64,000 nt of DNA, from the NCBI RefSeq assembly GCF_009389715.1, contig NC_052395.1:22834915-22898914 (forward strand). The letters are read 5' to 3'. Numbering within the stretch: position 1 is the stretch's first letter; the number at the start of each line of letters is the position of its first letter. Source of the stretch: Phoenix dactylifera. Taxonomy: Eukaryota > Streptophyta > Magnoliopsida > Arecales > Arecaceae. The position numbers were made by a program, and so were the translations under genes. This document shows positions 33,312-44,647 of the stretch, piece after piece. The notes beneath the pieces are model-generated. The model ran no database searches, was not told the origin of the DNA, and worked only from the letters and a program-made list of their open reading frames with translations.

Positions 33312-34901
33312 CTATGGTCTCCTCGAGGATGAAGATCCCCCCCTCGACGATGTATCTCCCCCTCTCGATGAGGTGGCTCCTCCTCTCGAGGATGTGGCTC
33401 CTCCTCTCGAGGATGGTGCTCCTCCTCTCAATCGGCTCTGCTCCATGAGGAGGGTGACTGCATCTGTAACATGTCCGAGCTGCGTGATAATAGACGTAGT
33501 GGCTCTGCTATGTGTAGTGGAGAGCTCAGTCACCGACGTCTGAAGCCCAGTCACTGACGTCTGAAGTGCGTCCAGCTTGTCGATGAGTACATTCGACAAG
33601 CGCTCGGCCCCCTCGGTGGTGGTGTGCATGTCACGACCTATGTCCTCTCGCATCTGTCGAGTGGTGCTCGTGACCTCACTCATGCTCTGGAACTGGGCCT
33701 GGACCAAACTCCGGACATTGTAGATCTCTTTCCGTACATGAGCCGTCATGTCAGTCACGGCTGTCAAGGAAGGGACCAACTGAGAAGATACGGGTGCAGG
33801 AGTGGGAGCAGGCACCGCACCTCGGAGCTCCCGAAGCAGCTCATCCCTCACCTCTCTGACTATCTCCTGTCGCAGCTCCCGGAGCTGCTCAGGATCAATC
33901 CGGACCGCCATAGAGGGTGGTGCCGAGGAGGAAGGTCCGGCGGAGGTGGTAGGAGCAGGAGGAGTGGATGGAAGGTCTGGATGGTCTGGAAGGTCTGGGT
34001 AGTCTGAATCGGGCTCAGGACTGGGTGAAGGTCTGGTGGTCTGAGCGGTGAGGGTAGACTTCCTAACCCATACCCCCTCTCTCTTCCGAAACCCCATCCT
34101 GTGTAGGGTCCCCGCACGCGTGCGATCAGTCCATCGCAAAGCGCGAAAGGGCTCCCCCTCAGGAATGGGAACCTCGTACTCCCTAAACAGAAGGGTGAAT
34201 ATCATGCCATATGGGAGGGTGAGCCTAGGTCTATCTAGGGGCTCACACATGTATCGATATATGAGTTTAGGGAAGTTGATTGGGGTGTCGTGAAGCATAT
34301 AGAACATAAGAGCTAGGTCCCTCTCATTTACAAAATCAAATCTCCCTGTCTTAGGGAAGATGGACCTAGACAGTATACTCAAGAGGATCCGCATCTCAAT
34401 CGGTAGTGAGCTGGCGGATACCTCGTCTACGGGTGACTGGGGTGGATGCCCGAGAACGGCCGTAAGGGCCTCAACTCTGTCCTCGGGATGTGTGGGAGCC
34501 ACCCCTACTAGTGGAAGGTGGAGGATGTGGCCAATAAGATCCTCCATGACAAACACAGGGACACCGGCTACTGTGCCCTCGATACCCCCATCTCCCCGAT
34601 GGACGGTACCGTAAAACTCTCTAACGAGCCCTGGATATGTGGGGAGGTCCAATGTAAGGAAGAACTCTAAGCCCTGGACCCTAAGTCTTTCACCTATGGT
34701 GAAACCTTCCCGGGAGAGGAAGTCGAAATCGACATACCTCCCGGTGGAGACGACCTTCCCGGCCAATGGCCTCGCGGGAACCGCCCCAGGCGGGGAACGA
34801 GCCGGAGGTGGTTGCCTCGCGGGATCGTGCCGCGCCTTGGAGCGCCGCTCGGGACCGGCCTCGGGACGGGACCTCTTCCTAACCACGGTCTTACGTGGCA
34901 T
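33312..34901 (-). CDS. Sirevirus third ORF (envelope-like position), putative plant transposon protein
   Basis: A 529-codon open frame lies between pol and the 3' LTR. The N-terminus is basic (MPRKTVVRKRSRPE, many Arg/Pro to residue 45). A globular domain follows with motifs VDFDFLSREGF, YPGLVREFYGTVH and HILHLPLVGV, typical of the plant transposon-protein domain that recurs in Sirevirus and gypsy extra ORFs. A Pro/Ser linker, a Glu/Thr-rich region likely to form a coiled coil (about 395-490), and four repeats of the type SSRGGAT end the protein. I see no convincing signal peptide or membrane anchor, so 'envelope' describes position only. Antisense frames over this ORF are shadows. Confidence 0.82.
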   Translation of the reverse strand: MPRKTVVRKRSRPEAGPERRSKARHDPARQPPPARSPPGAVPARPLAGKVVSTGRYVDFDFLSREGFTIGERLRVQGLEFFLTLDLPTYPGLVREFYGTVHRGDGGIEGTVAGVPVFVMEDLIGHILHLPLVGVAPTHPEDRVEALTAVLGHPPQSPVDEVSASSLPIEMRILLSILSRSIFPKTGRFDFVNERDLALMFYMLHDTPINFPKLIYRYMCEPLDRPRLTLPYGMIFTLLFREYEVPIPEGEPFRALRWTDRTRAGTLHRMGFRKREGVWVRKSTLTAQTTRPSPSPEPDSDYPDLPDHPDLPSTPPAPTTSAGPSSSAPPSMAVRIDPEQLRELRQEIVREVRDELLRELRGAVPAPTPAPVSSQLVPSLTAVTDMTAHVRKEIYNVRSLVQAQFQSMSEVTSTTRQMREDIGRDMHTTTEGAERLSNVLIDKLDALQTSVTGLQTSVTELSTTHSRATTSIITQLGHVTDAVTLLMEQSRLRGGAPSSRGGATSSRGGATSSRGGDTSSRGGSSSSRRP

Positions 34902-35517
34902 TTTGACCTAAAATGGAATGAAGAACCTAAAGGACGGAGAAGGGTCGACGGAGGAAGCCTGGGACGGACCGGAGACGACCTAGGAATGGACGAAAACCCT
35001 AAGAACCGGTGAAAAATCGACGGAAAAAGGGTTGGAGACGATCGGGGACGACCTAGGAGTCGGCTCTAGGGCTTTTTGAACAGTGGCGGCTTGAGAGAAA
35101 AGTGTTTTCGAAACGACAAATCTAGGGTTAAAAAGTCGGATCCCGACTGCGAGTCGACTCCACTGAGTCGCGAGTCGACTCGACCTCGAGTCGACTCCAG
35201 AATATGCGCGAGTCGACTCTCCTTATGCGCCTGTAGGCCTCGAGTCGACTCCCGACAATATGCGAGTCGACTCCCCCTCTGCTGCCATCTTTGCGAGTCG
35301 ACTCCCGCCAATGCGCGAGTCGACTCCCCCTTAGGAACCGGCTCTGTAACTTACTCGAGTCGTCTCTAACCTTGGCACGCACCTAAAAATCATGCTATAA
35401 TCGTGCCAAATGAGGGAAAATCACCTAATTAAGATCTGATTTGATGATCATTGAAAAGGAACTCTATTTTAACCATATTGTAATCATCAAAATCAATGAA
35501 TCTAGTGGAAACTACCA
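34902..35517. other. Sirevirus spacer between pol and third ORF
   Basis: This 600-base stretch holds the second palindrome array (35151-35365) and, nearer the ORF, a GC-rich leader. No gene is seen. A separate promoter or splice acceptor for the third ORF would have to lie here. Confidence 0.6.
35151..35365. repeat. Internal array of GAGTCGACTC palindromes
   Basis: Eight perfect GAGTCGACTC sites and one variant lie in 215 bases. The flanks are CGAGTCGACTCC rather than the LTR form GGAGTCGACTCG, and 'aatatgcg' recurs between sites. The array lies about 250-465 bases upstream of the third ORF's ATG. Confidence 0.93.
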
Positions 35518-38500
35518 CTAGGATGGATCAATCACTCCTAATCCCCTCCTAAGCACACTAAACCTCTCTTCACTTAGGGGTTTTGTAAAAATATCTGCTA
35601 ATTGATTATCAGTACAAACAAATTGGAGTGTCACATCACCATTCAATACATGATCTCTTATGAAGTGATGTCTTATCTCAATGTGTTTAGTTCTTGAATG
35701 TTGAATTGGATTTTTAGTTAGATTTATGGCACTTGTATTATCACAATTAATGGGAATTTTATCTTGTTTAATGCCATAATCTTCTAATTGTTGTTTAATC
35801 CATAAGATTTGAGCACAACAACTCCCGGCTGCAACATATTCAGCTTCTGCAGTGGATAATGCAACCGAGTTTTGTTTCTTGCTAAACTATGAGATAAGGT
35901 TTTCTCCTAGAAATTGACACGACCCGCTGGTACTTTTTCTATCAAGCTTACATCCAGCGAAGTCTGAATCTGTGTATCCTATTAAGTTTAGGCTAGATTC
36001 TTTAGAGTACCATAGCCCTATGTTCTTAGTTTCTATTAAGTATTTAAAAATTCTCTTAACTGCAGCTAGGTGTGTTTCTTTAGGATTAGCCTGATATCTA
36101 GCACACATGCACACACTAAACATAATATCAGGTCTACTTGCAGTAAGATACAGTAAAGATCCTATCATACCTCTATAAAGTTTTTGATCTACAGATTTAC
36201 CTGATTCATCTTGGTCTAATTTGCATGATGAGCTCATGGGGGTGCTGATTGATTTGTTTCCCTCCATATCAAACTTCTTGAGCATCTCCTTGATATATTT
36301 AGCTTGATTGATGAAGATGCCTCCTTCAGACTGTTTGATTTGAAGCCCGAGGAAGTAGTTCAGCTCTCCCATCATGCTCATCTCAAACTCACTCTGCATC
36401 AAATCAGCAAACTCTTCGCAGAGGCGATTGTTAGTAGCACCGAAAATGATATCATCAACATAAATCTGTACTAATAACATATCCTTATTTTGCTTTTTCA
36501 GAAATAATGTTGTATCTACATTTTCCCTAGAGAATTCATGTTCTAATAGAAATTTGCTAAGCCTCTCATACCATGCTCTAGGTGCTTGTTTTAAACCATA
36601 AAGTGCTTTGTTTAGTTTATATACATGATTGGGATATTGATGATTTTCAAAACCAGGAGGTTGTTCTACATATACCTCCTCATTAATATACCCATTTAAA
36701 AAAGCACTTTTTACATCCATTTGATATAGTTTGAAGTCCTTAGAGCATGCATATGCTAATAATAATCTAATAGCCTCAAGTCTAGCTACGGGAGCAAAGG
36801 TTTCATCAAAATCTATGCCTTCTTCTTGATTATAACCCTTTGCTACTAGTCTAGCCTTATTCCTTATAACAATTCCATTTTCATCTAGCTTATTTTTATA
36901 TATCCATTTAGTACCTATAATTGGATATTCAGAAGGTCTCTCTACTAGATTCCACACTTTGTTTCTAGTAAATTGGTTTAGTTCTTCTTGCATTGCATTT
37001 ATCCAATTTACATCATTTTCGGCTTCTTCTATATGTTTGGGCTCAAAGTGTGAAACAAAAGCTAGATGGTTATTCAAATTCCTAAGGGATGCTCTAGTCC
37101 TAACGGGTTGAGATGGATCATCTAGAATTAGTTCCTTAGGATGCCCATGAGCATACCTCCAAGCTTTAGTTAGCCCATGATCCACAATACCCTCTTGGCT
37201 TGATGATTCTCCTTCAATCAACTTTTGATTATTATCTTGAAATCCCATCTCATCTATCTTTTCTTCAAGTATTTCAACATCATCATCAAAATTAATCTTC
37301 TTACTAGACGAGATGTCACTAGAGTCATCAAAAACAACATGTATAGATTCTTCTATAACTAAGGTTCTTTTATTAAAGACTCTATAGGCTTTACTAGTTG
37401 TAGAATAACCTAAGAATATTCCTTCATCCGATTTAGAGTCAAATTTATCTAGATTATCTTTTCCATTATTATGAACAAAACACCTACATCCAAAAATATG
37501 AAAGTAATTAACTTTTGGTTTTCTGTTTTTCCAAAGTTCATAAGGTGTTTTCTTTATAATGGGTCTTAACAAAACTCTATTTAATATATGGCAAGAAGTA
37601 TTAATGGCTTCTCCCCAAAAGTACTTAGGGAGGTTACTTTCACATAACATAGTTCTAGCCATTTCTTCTAGTGTTCTATTTTTCCTTTCCACAACTCCAT
37701 TTTGTTGTGGTGTCCTAGGTGCTGAAAAATTATGGGTTATCCCCTTTTTACTACAAAACTCCTCAAATGACTGATTTTCGAATTCGGTACCATGGTCACT
37801 TCTAATAGCTATTACTGAGTTATCTCTATCATTGGTTACTTCTTTATGGAATTTCTTAAAGACAGAAAATGCTTGATCCTTATGTGCTAGGAACATGACC
37901 CATGTGTACCTAGAATAATCATCTACAATGACTAGACCATATTTATTTCCACCTAGGCTTGTTGTTCTAGTTGGACCGAATAGATCCATGAGTAATAATT
38001 CTAGAGGTCTAGAAGTAGAGACACATTTTATGGATTTAAATGAGTTCCTAGATTGTTTGCCAAATTGACATGCTTCACATATTTTGTTCTTTTCAAATTT
38101 TAATTTTGGCAAACCTATCACGGAGTCTCTTTTAATTAGTTTAGTTATTGTGTCCATGCTTGCATGACCTAACTTACGGTGCCATAACCAACTAGCATCA
38201 TTTTCTTTAGTTTCATTAACAACTAAACATTGGTTATGTTTTGCAAGATCTTCTAGGTCTACAACATATACATTTCCACGCCTAATCCCTTTAAAAACTA
38301 AACTATTATCATTAGGATTTGTTATAATGCATAGTGATGGTTTAAACATAACATCATATCCTTTATCACATAATTGACTAATGCTTAACAAGTTATGCTT
38401 AAGACCATCAACATATCTTACATTATCTATAAAAGTAGAAGGGGTGATTTGAACTTTACCAATACCAATGATGTGACCTTGGTTGTTGTCTCCAAAAGTC

Positions 38501-38619
38501 ACAGCACCTCCCTTCTTAGCTTCGAGGGTGAAGAATTGATCTTTATCACCCGTCATGTGCCTTGAGCAGCCACTATCCAAATACCAGCAGTTTTTGTTGA
38601 CCTTGGCTGCAAGACACTC
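35518..38619 (-). pseudogene. Sirevirus pol (one stop in RNase H)
   Basis: On the minus strand come protease ([10 protein letters not shown], Asp present), the pre-integrase zinc block ([17 protein letters not shown]), integrase core ([26 protein letters not shown]), reverse transcriptase ([26 protein letters not shown]) and RNase H ([19 protein letters not shown]). A TAG at 35887-35889 replaces the Trp of LISWFSKK inside RNase H; the frame then continues to a stop at 35518. The pol frame differs from the gag frame, and both carry stops in the 50-base junction, so expression would require recoding or repair. Confidence 0.92.
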
Positions 38620-38632
38620 CTACACAAGCAAA

Positions 38633-40414
38633 TCATGTCATCTTAGGTACCCAAATTTTCTTGGGTCCTTCATGGTTAGTCAAGTTGGTTCCTTTTGGAA
38701 CCCATACTCTTTTTATTTTCCTTTTTGTTTTACTTTTCCTATAGTCACATACATTTACCTTATGTCCGATAGTTCCACAACAAAAGCAGGTTATTTTCTT
38801 AGTTTTAGTTTCTCCAGCTTTAACAAAGAAGTTACTAAGAAGTTTTTGTTTATTTCTTGGTTTATATCCTAACCCCGCTTTATTAAATACGGCTCGTTGA
38901 CTATTAAGTATCATGTTTAACTTTTCAGAACTATAGGTAAATTTTTCAACTAAGGGTTTGTATTTGTTAAGTTCTTTAGTTAGTGTTTGATTTTCTGCTT
39001 TTAGATCATTAAGTTCTTTTGTGAGATCCTTGTTTAGGATTTGTTTATGGTTTTTGGGTTCTAATGTTTCTTTATTTAGCCTTTCATTTTCTTTAGTTAA
39101 GGTATTAGTCTTTTGAGTTAAAAGTTTATTGCTTGTCTTAAGTTCCATATTTTCTTTGGTGATTAAGTCCTTATCCTTAACTAATTTATCGTACTTAAGT
39201 ATGTATGATTGATTAGCTATTTTTAGTTCTTTATTCTTCAGATTTATTGCCTTATATTCTATCATTAATTCATTAAAAGCATCATAAAGCTCATCAAAAG
39301 TAAAATCTAAAGGTGATTCGGATGTTACCTCACTTTCATTGGCCATGAAGCAGAGATTGGCCTTTTTCTCTTGTTCCTCATCCGATGAAGAGGATGATGA
39401 GTCGGAGTCGGATAGAGTCGTGACAAGAGCCTTCTTCTTTTTGTACTTGCTCCCCTTTTTCAGTAAAGGGCATTCAGCTCTTATGTGACCCGGCTTCTTG
39501 CACTCGTAACACCCAATCCCCTCGTTTTCCCTTTCCTTACCTTTGTCCTTGCGGTAGAAATTTGAGGGGCCTCTCCTTTGATGATAGGACTTCTTGTGGT
39601 TGATGAATCTCTTGAACTTGCGCACAAGAAGAGCCTCACCATCATCTTCCTCATCCTCTTCTTCGTCACTGCTGCTACTGCAAGATAAGTCCTTGTTAGA
39701 TAAAGTAGATTTTAGAGCTATTACCTTTTTCTTATGGGAGGACTCTTCCTCGTTGTGTTGCTTCATGGTTAACTCGTGCGTCATTAGGGATCCAAGAAGC
39801 TCCTCTAGTGGTAACTTGTTCAAGTCCTTGGCTTCTTGGATTGCCGTCACTTTAGCTTCCCACGACCTTGGTAGACACCGAAGGATTTTTCTGACAAGAT
39901 CACTGTTAGTATAGCTCTTGCCAAGGCTTTTTAGGCCATTGACAATGTCTGTAAACCTAGTGAACATGCTAGTGATTGTCTCATTAGAATCCATTCTAAA
40001 TAGTTCATACTTATGAACCAGTATATTTATTTTGGATTCTTTAACTTGATTTGTGCCCTCATGGGTCACTTCAAGTCTATCCCAAATCTCTTTTGCAGAG
40101 TTGCAAGTAGAGACCCTATTGAATTCATTTCTATCTAAGGCACAATAAAACACATTCATAGCTTTAGAGTTTAGTTGTGCCTTCCTCATGTCATGTTCAT
40201 CCCAATCCGTTTCTAGTTTGGGTACCTTGACACCATCTACATATATGGATGGGATGTATGGCCCATTTACTACAATAGTCCACATCTCATAGTCTTGGGC
40301 TTGGATGAATATTCTCATCCTAGCCTTCCAATATGAGTAGTCAGACCCATTAAAGAATGGGGGTCTTTGGGTGGACTGACCCTCAATGTGGGAAGATCCA
40401 AATGGGGTTGTCAT
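38633..40414 (-). CDS. Sirevirus Gag (593 residues)
   Basis: The open frame starts MTTPFGSSHIEGQSTQRPPF. An N-terminal DUF4219/UBN2-type region (WKARMRIFIQAQDYEMW, about residues 29-45) is followed by an Asp/Glu-rich stretch, a CCHC zinc knuckle (CYECKKPGHIRAEC, about residue 300), a long Lys/Leu/Asn-rich coiled coil (about 380-490) and a second knuckle (CFCCGTIGHKVNVC). The size and coiled coil fit Sirevirus Gag, which is larger than in other copia lineages. No stop or frameshift is seen. The start is the first Met downstream of the primer binding site. Confidence 0.9.
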   Translation of the reverse strand: MTTPFGSSHIEGQSTQRPPFFNGSDYSYWKARMRIFIQAQDYEMWTIVVNGPYIPSIYVDGVKVPKLETDWDEHDMRKAQLNSKAMNVFYCALDRNEFNRVSTCNSAKEIWDRLEVTHEGTNQVKESKINILVHKYELFRMDSNETITSMFTRFTDIVNGLKSLGKSYTNSDLVRKILRCLPRSWEAKVTAIQEAKDLNKLPLEELLGSLMTHELTMKQHNEEESSHKKKVIALKSTLSNKDLSCSSSSDEEEDEEDDGEALLVRKFKRFINHKKSYHQRRGPSNFYRKDKGKERENEGIGCYECKKPGHIRAECPLLKKGSKYKKKKALVTTLSDSDSSSSSSDEEQEKKANLCFMANESEVTSESPLDFTFDELYDAFNELMIEYKAINLKNKELKIANQSYILKYDKLVKDKDLITKENMELKTSNKLLTQKTNTLTKENERLNKETLEPKNHKQILNKDLTKELNDLKAENQTLTKELNKYKPLVEKFTYSSEKLNMILNSQRAVFNKAGLGYKPRNKQKLLSNFFVKAGETKTKKITCFCCGTIGHKVNVCDYRKSKTKRKIKRVWVPKGTNLTNHEGPKKIWVPKMT

Positions 40415-40447
40415 TTCGATCTTTTACTCTTGGGTGGAAGAGTTTAG

Positions 40448-40460
40448 GCTCTGATACCAC
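40448..40460 (-). promoter_or_regulatory. Sirevirus primer binding site
   Basis: The minus strand reads TGGTATCAGAGCC two bases inside the 5' LTR, complementary to the 3' end of initiator methionine tRNA, the usual copia primer. Confidence 0.92.
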
Positions 40461-40461
40461 T

Positions 40462-42430
40462 TGTTGCCCAGATAGACAACCCAAGAGGGGGGGTGAATTG
40501 GGTTTTAAAATAATTTAGATAATTTAAAACGTTATGGATGATTAATTAAAAACTATTGCAAGTTATTTAATTAATTACTATGTGCTGTGAGTAATATGAA
40601 ATGAGAAGAAGGAGAGACAATCAATCACAAACACAAGTTTTATAGTGGTTCGGAGCTAACCCTTGCTCCTACATCCACTCCCCAAGTCTCACTTGGGAAT
40701 TCACTATAATTCCCTTGGATTACAGCCGGTTGTTTTCCAAGCTCACAACCAAACTTGTTGTTTTACGAGCTCATAACGAACTCGGTCGGTTTTCCCAGGC
40801 TCACCGACTAGAACCACCCCCGATTGTTTTTCCGGGATCACAATCGAACCCTTACACACGTTGGTTTTAACTCGGCTCACCAACCAACCTCAATCCCCTT
40901 GATTCAATCCCCGATTGAACCAAGTAAATACAAGTTGTAAAAAGAAAACAGAAAATAAGCTTCTCAAAAAGCAGATGAAAACAATATGAACAATAAATGA
41001 AGTTAAGAAGCCTCAAACGCTTTTAGATTGGAGATGAGGAATGGCTTCTTAAACTTCTGGTCTCCTCTTGAAAGAGTAGTCGACTTGAATGCAGGAGAAG
41101 GAGGCTTTAATTGCTGGGAAGATGTAGTTGGAAGCAGTAAATACAGATCTTCCTCTTTTTCGTTGAAGAGCACATTGCGGAGCTTGAATGCTTGATTAGT
41201 TGGAGTGAAATAGTTGTTCTCTCCCTTGCTACAGTCCTCTGTGGCTATTTAAGCCAACCCCCACGGAAACTAGCCGTTAGAGTGCTTTTTCTGCCCGTTC
41301 TGAACACTCTGCGCAGCCTGACAATATGACCGTTGGTGGGTTGGAGTCGACTCGCGCGATCAGGAGTCGACTCGGCTGTAGCGGGAGTCGACTCAAGCTT
41401 TTCCGGAGTTGACTCGGCAACTGTTCCAAATTTGAATTAAAGTTGCCTTCACGACTGGGAGTCGACTCGTCTTGACCTGGAGTCGACTCGTCAACTTCTG
41501 GAGCTGACTTGGCAATTTTGGAGTCGGCTCATCCACTGAAGTCCGTGGATCCAATTTTGAATTTTGTCCACTCGAGTCGACTCGACTGTCCTGGAAGTCG
41601 ACTCGAATCTCAGAGCCCGAACTCCCGATCCTCTGTCTTTTGGCTCGTCCAGTCTTGGAGTCGACTCGAACTTCCTTGGAGTCGACTCGGCTCTCAGTTT
41701 CCGAAAGATGGTCTTCTGCCTTTTGACGTGAAGCTGTCTTGGAGTCGACTCGAGCTGTCTGGGAGTCGACTCGAATCTCAGAGGCAGTAACTTGGTTTTC
41801 TGTCTGTCTTGGGGTCGCGGTGTCTTGGAGTCGACTCGCGTATTGCGGGAGTCGACTCGAATCTCAGAGTCCATAAAATGGTCTCTGACTTTCTTTGTGT
41901 ACCGCTGAGAGTCGACTCTTGCTTTCTTTGGAGTCGACCTGTCAACCATCGGAGTCGACTCGCGTTCCACTGGAGTCGACTCGAATCTCAGACCCGAAAA
42001 CTGCTCTCTGACTTTTCTGCCTGTGACTGCTTGGAGTCGACTCTTACTTCCCTGGAGTCGACTTGGTGAACATTGGAGTCGACTCGCGCACTTCAGGAGT
42101 CGACTCGTTGACAGGTTCTGAGTTGATCCTTTCTGTTCTTCTGTCTGTTCACAGTCGGAGTCGACTCGTACGCATCTGGAGTCGACTCGAGCTCGTGCCA
42201 GTGAACTTGATACGCTTGGAGTCGACTCGTGATACTCGGGAGTCGACTCGAGTCTCAGACATTGGTTCAAACAGACTCCTTAACTTATCCAACAATTATG
42301 AACCAAGTCTTGGGACACTTAGACAGGATTTTCACTGAAATACTCAATTGAATTCATTAGTAATTAAAAGATATACTCAAATGCTTTGAGCTCATCAAAA
42401 TCAAATGGAGTTTTAATCAATCACTCCACA
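40462..42430 (-). repeat. 5' LTR of Sirevirus
   Basis: The LTR is 1969 bp. In transcription order it has about 180 bases of AT-rich start, the palindrome array, then a TATA-like CTTAAATAG (41245-41253) and the R/U5 portion. It is followed by a CTATG target duplication on the outer side. Confidence 0.95.
41343..42250. repeat. Array of GAGTCGACTC palindromes (5' LTR)
   Basis: The same array as at 31455-32362, with a few site changes: for example CTTGCG there is CTCGCG here, and GGGAGTC there is GGAAGTC here. It ends about 90 bases before the TATA-like box. Confidence 0.93.
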
Positions 42431-42435
42431 CTATG

Positions 42436-44614
42436 GGTAATGAGGGGCCCGTTGGCTGAATCGTTGCCCCGGTTGGTCGCTTTACTCCGTGGGCTGCCAT
42501 GTAGCATTGCTTGGCAACCAGCTGGTCTCCACGGACCTCGCCTACTCCTTGGCCGGTGGGGAACCGCATGAGCAGATGGCGGGTTGAAACTACGGCTCGA
42601 AGGGCGTTTAGCCCTGGGCGCCCAAGGATGGCGTTATAGACCGAGGGCAGACGGACCACCAGGAAGTCCGTCCTCACAGTGCTCTCCCGGGGAGCGAGGC
42701 CAACTGTGACAAGGAAGCTAGCCTCACCTTCAACTGGGACTGAATCCCCAGTGAACCCAACCAGTGGGGCATTAATTCTCCGGAGATGTCCTTCTGGCAA
42801 CCCCATTTTTTGGTAGGCATAATAATACAAAACGTTGGCTGAACTTCCATTGTCAACTAGGACACGCTTTACATCAAACCTATTTACAATCATAGAGATG
42901 ACCACAGCGTCATCATGAGGGGTCTCGACCCCTTCTAAGTCCTCGTCCGAGAACGAGATGACTTCATCAGTGCATGGGTGCTTCGGGGGTGCTCCCTGGG
43001 CGGCCGTTCCTGCCGAGGCCCTCCCAATCATGTTGATGGTGCCGGCAATGGGCCTGTTGTCGTCCGGATTCTCGGACGGTATGGTATTCTCCGCCGGCCT
43101 CCTTTCCTCATGTCGGTTCCTCACGAACCGGTTGAGTACTCTCCGACGGATGAGTGCTTCTATCTCGTCCCGGAGCTGGAAGCAGTCCTCCGTGTCGTGC
43201 CCACGGTCCCGATGGAAGCGACAGTACTTCCTGGGATTACGGGGAACTCCCATGTCTCGCATAGGGGGCGGGGGTCGGAAGAAGTCCTGACCCTCGATTT
43301 CCATCAGGATCTCGGCCCAGGGAGCATTGACAGGCGTGTAGTTCTCGTACCTCCCCGTGTACGTCCGAGGCCGTGGTGGAGACCTCGATCGAGGAGGGGT
43401 CCTCTGCTGAGGTCGTCCCTGCTGCCGGGGCGGGCTCCTCAGCCGGGGGAGATTCTTCTCTCGACGGGGAGATCGACTCCTTTGTCGGCCGCGTTCCTCG
43501 CGGCGTTTCTTCTGCTTCTTTGAGGCGGGCTCAATTGCTCCCCGCCTGCAGGGGACCGCCTCCTCGGCCTTGGCGTACTTCCGGGCTCGGGCCAGCATCT
43601 CGGTGAAGTCGGCCGGAAAGCTCTTCTCGATGGAGAAGAGGAATCGGTAGGAGCGAACCCCAGTCTTCAAAGCCGACATAGCTATTAACTGGTCTAGCTC
43701 GCGAACTTCCCAGGTGGCGGCGGTAAAGCGGTCCAGGTACTCCTTAAGGGATTCTCCCTCCTGTTTGATGTCCAAGAGGGAATCTGACGTCCGTCGTTGG
43801 CGTCGGCTGGCAGCAAAATTAGTGGCGAACTGCCTGCCGAGTTGCTCAAAAGAGGATACCGTGTTCGGCTTCAGTCCAGAGAACCAAAGCCGAGCGGTCC
43901 CTCGGAGGGTTGCTGGGAAGGCCTTGCAAAGTATGGCCTCCGAGGACCCTTGTAGGGCCATGAGGGCCCGATAACTCTCCAAATGGTCGAGGGGGTCGGT
44001 GATTCCGCTGTAGGGCTCCACCTGAGGCATTTTGAACCTTGCGGGAACCGGCTCATCCTCGATCTGGCAGGAGAAGGGCGACTTGGTAGTGAACTCAAAG
44101 TCTCCCTCCTGCCTCGCCTTCTTACTGTGAAGCGCTGCAATTTGGCGCTCCAAATGCTCAACCTTTCTAGCTCAACCTTTCTATCGAGCTCCCCCACCCG
44201 CGGGATTGTCGCAGTGGTTTGCGCCGGCTCACGACGGTCCGGGGCTGACTCAGCCTCAGAAGGCTGGGGTCTTCTGTTGAAATCTTCCCCCGGTAGCTCT
44301 CTCTGGGGGGAAGTCCGCTCTTCGTTGTTGGCTCTGGAGGAGCCATGCAAATTCTGGCCTGGGAGAACCGGGCCGTTGGGAGGAAATTCCGGCAGGACCT
44401 GGGCCTGCGGGGGAAGCGTTGGTAAAGCCTCCTCGCGCCGTAAGCCTTGGACAGCGGCGGCCAGGACCTGGATTTGCTGTACCAGGGCATTGAACTGTTC
44501 CGGCTGGACCAGAGGAACTGGGTCAGCCGGAGTTGGAGAATTCTGGACGGAGCGTCCAGGACTTTGCGGGGGACGCCGGGAGATGTTGGAGACTGCCTTG
44601 CTTCTCAACTTCAT
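42436..44614 (-). pseudogene. Gypsy gag-protease (frameshifted)
   Basis: The minus-strand frame starts MKLRSKAVSNISRR at 44614. The Gag core (FKMPQVEPYSGITDPLDHL, about 44030), Arg-rich linker, a zinc-knuckle-like YCRFHRDRGHDTEDC (about 43210) and an aspartic protease (VLVDNGSSANVLY, about 42850) follow. A 14-bp tandem duplication (44156-44169 = 44170-44183) shifts the frame near the RKVEHLERQ region. Past that point the frame is open to the Sirevirus insertion at 42435, where it reads SLPI. The same residues resume as ETLDARD on the far side of the Sirevirus at 30566, so gag and pol were one frame. Confidence 0.9.
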
Positions 44615-44647
44615 GATCGCTACTCGGGCCCTTCCTCTAGCGCCAAC

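Larger units (their letters stand above)
30572..42430 (-). mobile_element. Complete Sirevirus (Ty1-copia, gag-pol-envelope-like), coding minus
   Basis: LTRs (30572-32542 and 40462-42430) run from TGTTGCCCAG to CACTCCACA. CTATG lies on both sides (30567-30571, 42431-42435). The minus strand has a large gag with CCHC zinc finger, pol in copia order, and a third ORF between pol and the 3' LTR, the Sirevirus arrangement. The initiator-tRNA primer site TGGTATCAGAG adjoins the 5' LTR and AAAAAGGGGGAGAT adjoins the 3' LTR. I count about 17 substitutions between the LTRs by eye. It lies inside the gypsy protease-RT region. Confidence 0.95.

Noticed and set aside
33312..34901. True retroviral envelope
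   Set aside because: The ORF is in the envelope position, but no signal peptide, furin-like site or membrane anchor is visible; it matches a plant transposon-protein domain instead.
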